Shown: positions 16,225 to 19,043 of the stretch, piece by piece
Numbering within the stretch: position 1 is the first letter of the stretch
How the letters are laid out: each line of letters starts with the position of its first letter
Origin: Rhodospirillales bacterium
GTDB lineage: Bacteria; Pseudomonadota; Alphaproteobacteria; Rhodospirillales; JABHCV01
Direction: 5' to 3'
Length of the DNA stretch: 19,043 bases
Assembly (NCBI GenBank): GCA_016776705.1
Contig: JADHSW010000031.1
Coordinates: forward strand, 1 to 19,043
Program-made: the position numbers and the translations under genes
The notes under the pieces: model-generated
What the model saw: only the letters and a program-made list of their open reading frames with translations
Databases searched by the model: none
What the model was told of the DNA's origin: nothing

Positions 16225-16503
16225 ATGGCTAATCAGGCATTAGGTATGATTGAAACGAAAGGCTACGTCGCCGCGCTGGCAGCTGCCGACGCGATGGTCA
16301 AGGCCGCCAACGTTAACATTGTCAAACGTGAAGAAGTCGGTGATGGCCTTGTCGCTGTTGTCATCTCGGGCGATGTGGGGGCCGTAAAGGCGGCCACTGA
16401 AGCTGGCGCGGAAACCGCCGGTCAGGTCGGTGAGCTTGTTTCAGTTCACGTGATTCCACGTCCCCATCAGGATCTCGACAAGCACTTCACGTCGAATAAA
16501 TAA
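16225..16503 (+). CDS. BMC-H hexameric shell protein with Asp-lined pore
   Basis: A 92-residue canonical BMC-domain protein forming the shell facets (ALGMIETKGYVAALAAADAMVKAANV, SGDVGAVKAATEAGAE, LVSVHVIPRPH). The central pore loop reads E-V-G39-D40-G41-L, where PduA has G-S-G and EutM has G-G-G, so six Asp side chains would ring the pore. A very strong ribosome site (GAGGAGAAG, 6 bases before the ATG) and the 57-base gap from the previous gene fit its need as the most abundant shell part. A stem-loop follows it. Confidence 0.96.
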   Translation: MANQALGMIETKGYVAALAAADAMVKAANVNIVKREEVGDGLVAVVISGDVGAVKAATEAGAETAGQVGELVSVHVIPRPHQDLDKHFTSNK

Positions 16504-16524
16504 ACTTGTGCAAGCTCATACGGT

Positions 16525-16557
16525 CCGCTTTCCCGCGACACCAGCGTGGGGAAGCGG
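16525..16557 (+). promoter_or_regulatory. Intercistronic stem-loop between BMC-H and second BMC-T genes
   Basis: CCGCTTTCCC (16525-16534) pairs with GGGGAAGCGG (16548-16557), a 10-bp stem with one G-T wobble and a 13-base loop that itself has GCG/CGC ends. No T-run follows. It probably works as a partial stop or, more likely, as a 3' end protector that makes the hexamer message more abundant than the downstream trimer (inference). Confidence 0.55.
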
Positions 16558-16591
16558 TCGCAGGAGCATGCGCAAGAAAACAGGTTTCTAA

Positions 16592-17224
16592 ATGACCGAA
16601 CTACGCGTCTATCTTCCTATTGAGGATCTTCAACCCCAGTTCGCGGCGTATATGTCAACGCCCGTGCGGGCCCGTGGCTATCCGCCAATGCAGGGTGATA
16701 ACAGCCTGATTATCGAGGTTGCCCCGGCGCTGGCCATTCATCGGATCATTGATCTGGCGCTTAAGCAAGCACCAGATATGGAACCCGGCATCCTGTTCAC
16801 CGAACGCCAATTCGGGCTCCTTGAACTTCATTCCAAGGACTCACACGAGCTTGCCGGGGCGGGTCAGGCGATTCTTGACGGGATCGGCGCCAAGGCAACC
16901 GATCAGTTGGTCCCGGCGACCCTTTATACGGATATCATCGAGAATATCGCCGACCAGCACGCCATTATTCTGAACCGCATGCGTAATGCCTCGATGATCC
17001 TGCCAGGCCAGGCCTTGCTGCTATACGAAATGGCCCCGGCGTTGTTTGCAGCCGTCGCCGCCAACGAGGCCGAAAAGGTGGCCCCCGAGGCCACCATCGT
17101 CGATATCCAGATGATGGGGGCGACGGGCCGTGTCTTCATGGCCGGAACTACGGATGACCTGAAAATTGCTCAAGCAGAAATTGCTAAAACCCTGCAAGGC
17201 ATCAAAGGCCGTGCCGAAAAATAG
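16592..17224 (+). CDS. BMC-T shell protein (tandem BMC domains), second copy
   Basis: A 210-residue paralogue of the first BMC-T. Shared blocks are LQPQ near 13-16, IIEVAP (40-45), GILFTERQFGLLEL (66-79), NRM.N.SMI, and AANEAEK (156-162) with MMGATGRVFMAG (174-185) in domain 2. The domain 2 pore region is G-A-T-G compared with G-A-N-G in the other copy. The N-terminal linker differs (RARGYPPMQGDN), so the two trimers may have different pores or stacking. It is preceded by the stem-loop and a modest AGG site; it is the last gene of the operon. Confidence 0.93.
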   Translation: MTELRVYLPIEDLQPQFAAYMSTPVRARGYPPMQGDNSLIIEVAPALAIHRIIDLALKQAPDMEPGILFTERQFGLLELHSKDSHELAGAGQAILDGIGAKATDQLVPATLYTDIIENIADQHAIILNRMRNASMILPGQALLLYEMAPALFAAVAANEAEKVAPEATIVDIQMMGATGRVFMAGTTDDLKIAQAEIAKTLQGIKGRAEK

Positions 17225-17269
17225 TGATCGATTGGGCGATACATTCCCTAAAAATTGACTATCTTTCCT

Positions 17270-17325
17270 GGCAGTGTCAGAGCAACCCGATTCGCCGACA
17301 CAAGCCGGTTTGTTTTGACACTGCC
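17270..17325. repeat. Perfect 10-bp inverted repeat at the end of the shell operon
   Basis: GGCAGTGTCA (17270-17279) and TGACACTGCC (17316-17325) are exact complements with a 36-base loop that contains a smaller AACCCG/CGGTT stem. It lies between the convergent shell operon and SMR remnant. No T-tract follows on the plus strand. It may be a Rho-type or 3'-stabilising structure, or the relic of a small palindromic element. Confidence 0.5.
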
Positions 17326-17359
17326 CCAACGTCCCTTCACGCATAATCGTTTTGAAAAC

Positions 17360-17638
17360 CTATGATCCGCTGACTCTCAATCCTGTGATTCCAATAATGA
17401 TGAGGGCGATGCTTCCAAGCCGGATGAGGGCGGTAGATTCGTCAAATAGGTAAATCCCCAAGATTGCCGTCCCGACAGCACCAATACCGGTCCACACCGC
17501 ATAGGCGGTTCCGATTGGCAATGTTTTAACCGACAGAGACAGGATAAAAATACTGACGGCCATCAGTGTCAAGGTGGCGAAACTGGGCCCAATACGGGTA
17601 AAGCCTTCTGTGAATTTCAGCCCCACCGCCCAGCCGAC
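17360..17638 (-). pseudogene. sugE: SMR drug/guanidinium exporter (SugE/Gdx type), 5' truncated
   Basis: The readable part begins WAVGLKFTEGFTRIGPSF and continues through three hydrophobic segments to ITGLRVSGS. Intact SMR proteins are about 105 residues and start with a first helix ending in ...FEIGWAVGLK. Here homology starts at VGWAVGLK. The frame stays open upstream but reads unrelated sequence (IHSENV), so the first half of helix 1 and the essential membrane Glu, expected at the codon 17639-17641 (which is Val), are lost. A GTG at 17626 could start an 88-residue peptide, which would be non-functional as a transporter. Confidence 0.75.
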
Positions 17639-18001
17639 AACATTCTCGCTGTGAATAGCCCCTAGTTTTCTGTTCCAAGTCGATATATCCGAGATCGTAG
17701 TGCATAAAGCTGACGTGTCATATTGCGTCTTCGACCTCCGCTGAGCCTTTGCCCGGCCATGACGGTTGCGATGCTTATTCTTTTTCGAGCGCCAGACAAT
17801 GAGGCCACATGAAGCGGAAAGGAATCTATGTCTAAGGGACAGGTTTTGCGCCTTCTCTTGAGAGCTTTGTCTTGGGATTATGAGAAGAGAGAATTCTAAT
17901 CCAATGCTGCCAATAGGTAGACTTTAAGTGGGGAATCCATTCATCATGTATTTTGAGCCCCCCGTGTTACCAATCACTGGGGAACTCAATTTTTATCAAT
18001 C
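17639..18001. other. Non-coding stretch next to the SMR break
   Basis: I see no convincing gene on either strand. The region begins at the point where SMR homology ends and runs to the phoR-like gene. Short open stretches are broken by stops and have no ribosome sites. It probably includes rearranged DNA of unknown origin plus the upstream region of the kinase. No promoter is clear. Confidence 0.4.
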
Positions 18002-18019
18002 GTGATACAGTCCCGTCCT

Positions 18020-18925
18020 ATGAACAGGTTGAGAACCATATTGGGCCCTTGGCTGCTTTCCCTGCCCGCGCTGGCTGGAGTGGGCGGGCTGCTTGCGTTT
18101 GGTCACATTCAGGCATGGCCCGCCTTTGCTATTTGCGCCCTGATCCTGGCGGGAAACGGTTTGTGGGTTAGCCGTCAGGAGGAACAGGTCACTACCGATA
18201 CGGCTCAGACAATGGATACGGCTGTCGCCGCGATAATTCTGAATGCCCTGCCTGACCCGGTGTTACTGCTCGATGGCAAACGCCGTGTTCTGGCCGCCAA
18301 TCAGGCAGCCGATGATCTTTTCGAAGGAATCTCAAGGGAGCGCGACTTCGCCGTCTCGTTACGCCACCCCGCCGCCCTTGAGGCCGTTGCCAAAGCCCTT
18401 CGCGGAAGTGGCTCGACGAAGGTTGAAATAACCCTGAACCAACCGGTTACACGGACCTTTGAATTCCATGCCGTCTCCATTGCTCCCGGTGCTGCTGGTT
18501 CGGCCCGCGCCATGGTGGTTTTCCACGATGTCACATCGGCCCGTAACGCCCAGCAGATGCGTGCCGACTTCGTCGCCAACGTCAGTCACGAATTACGCTC
18601 GCCACTTTCTTCCCTGGTTGGCTTTATCGAAACCCTGAATGACGCCGCTCAGAACGATGCTGAGGCCCGCACCCGCTTCCTTGCCATCATGGACGGTGAA
18701 GCCCGGCGCATGGCACGATTGATTGATGATCTGTTGTCGTTGTCTCGAGTTGAGGCCAATGAGCACATCCGGCCCGACGCCAAAGTCGAACCGGACTCTC
18801 TCATTGGTTCGATCATTGAGGTCCTATCGGTGAAGGCGAAAGCCCGAAATATCGAAATCAGCAGACAGGGCTTCGATGGTCTTGAGGCCATTCCTGGCGA
18901 CAACGACGAATTGACGGAAGTGTTG
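18020..18925 (+). pseudogene. phoR: PhoR-like sensor histidine kinase, interrupted before its ATPase domain
   Basis: The N-terminus has two membrane helices (about 15-57), a PAS domain (about 75-175; ILNALPDPVLLLDGKRRVLAANQAA) and the HisKA domain with His at FVANVSHELRSPLSSLVGF. Numbering is from the GTG at 18002, where that His is 196; the ATG at 18020 is an equally likely start. Homology stops after IPGDNDELTEVL. A PhoR would continue QNLxDNAxKY with N, G1, F and G2 boxes; here it reads YAAEQYWSTEAVA and stops at 18967. The ATP-binding domain is therefore absent and the gene should be inactive unless the remainder lies beyond the inserted DNA. Confidence 0.78.
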
Positions 18926-19043
18926 TATGCGGCGGAGCAATACTGGTCCACTGAGGCGGTCGCATAATGTGGCTGCGGGCGGAGTAAAATTCCGCCACTT
19001 TTGTGCCTTTGACCCTATTGGGGTTGGAAGGCGGAAGGATGTA
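18924..19043. mobile_element. Probable left end of an IS21-family insertion sequence (partial)
   Basis: From the point where phoR homology ends, the sequence begins TGTATGCGGCGGAG and carries related GC-rich blocks (GCGGCGGAG near 18929, GCGGGCGGAG near 18974) and a perfect stem GGCGGAGTAAAATTCCGCC. Repeated end blocks and a terminal TG are typical of IS21-type elements. A purine-rich site with ATG at 19039 near the window edge could be the start of the transposase istA. Family assignment is from pattern recall; the rest lies outside the window. Confidence 0.5.

Noticed and set aside
17700..17960. Transposase remnant between the SMR fragment and the kinase
   Set aside because: Short reading frames on both strands show no recognisable transposase motif; left as unexplained non-coding DNA.
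1..19043. CRISPR array or tandem repeat array
   Set aside because: No regularly spaced direct repeats were seen.

Overview
The window carries a bacterial microcompartment (BMC) locus from what looks like an alphaproteobacterium, probably a Rhodospirillales-type organism. That assignment is inference from mid-50s GC, protein style and a PhoR-like kinase; no marker gene is present. The BMC core resembles the Rhodococcus/Mycobacterium microcompartment (RMM, or aminoacetone/aminopropanol utilisation) type: an APH-fold small-molecule kinase, a PLP class III 'aminotransferase' likely acting as an amine-phosphate phospho-lyase, an NAD(P) short-chain dehydrogenase, and a CoA-acylating aldehyde dehydrogenase with a C-terminal encapsulation helix. 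The shell set is one hexamer (BMC-H), two tandem-domain trimers (BMC-T), one pentamer (BMC-P) and a 143-residue protein with PduM-like architecture.

Layout. Positions 1-288 are non-coding and hold a tRNA-Lys-like 3' half on the minus strand, an exact 10-bp inverted repeat, and a 14-bp palindrome upstream of the first operon. Positions 289-3715 are a fused large+medium subunit B12-dependent diol dehydratase, its small subunit and an isochorismatase-fold hydrolase. Positions 3945-8703 are a PotDABC-type ABC importer with a Tat-exported binding protein, followed by the SDR. Positions 8707-11799 (minus strand) are an AraC/OruR-type regulator, the APH-type kinase and a DeoR-type regulator. Positions 12019-17224 are the phospho-lyase, aldehyde dehydrogenase and shell operon, tightly overlapped, with an intercistronic hairpin before the last gene. 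Positions 17360-19043 are a damaged border: an SMR transporter lacking its N-terminus and key Glu, a non-coding stretch, and a phoR-like kinase gene cut off by what looks like an IS21-family end.

Proposed logic (inference): a cationic amino-alcohol-like compound is imported by the Pot-type transporter, possibly after amide hydrolysis or SDR redox, then phosphorylated. The phospho-lyase splits it into aldehyde, ammonia and phosphate, and the encapsulated dehydrogenase turns the aldehyde into an acyl-CoA. The B12 dehydratase would be a second aldehyde-producing branch. Two residue changes support a positively charged substrate. In the dehydratase, the two substrate-pocket residues known to set specificity (Ser301 and Gln336 of the Klebsiella enzyme) are Asp and Ala, while every catalytic or metal residue I checked is kept. 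In the hexamer, the pore motif is G-D-G where PduA has G-S-G. The dehydratase also lacks the usual encapsulation peptides. The combination looks like an RMM-type compartment with a re-specialised diol dehydratase, and I do not recognise it as a standard described type.
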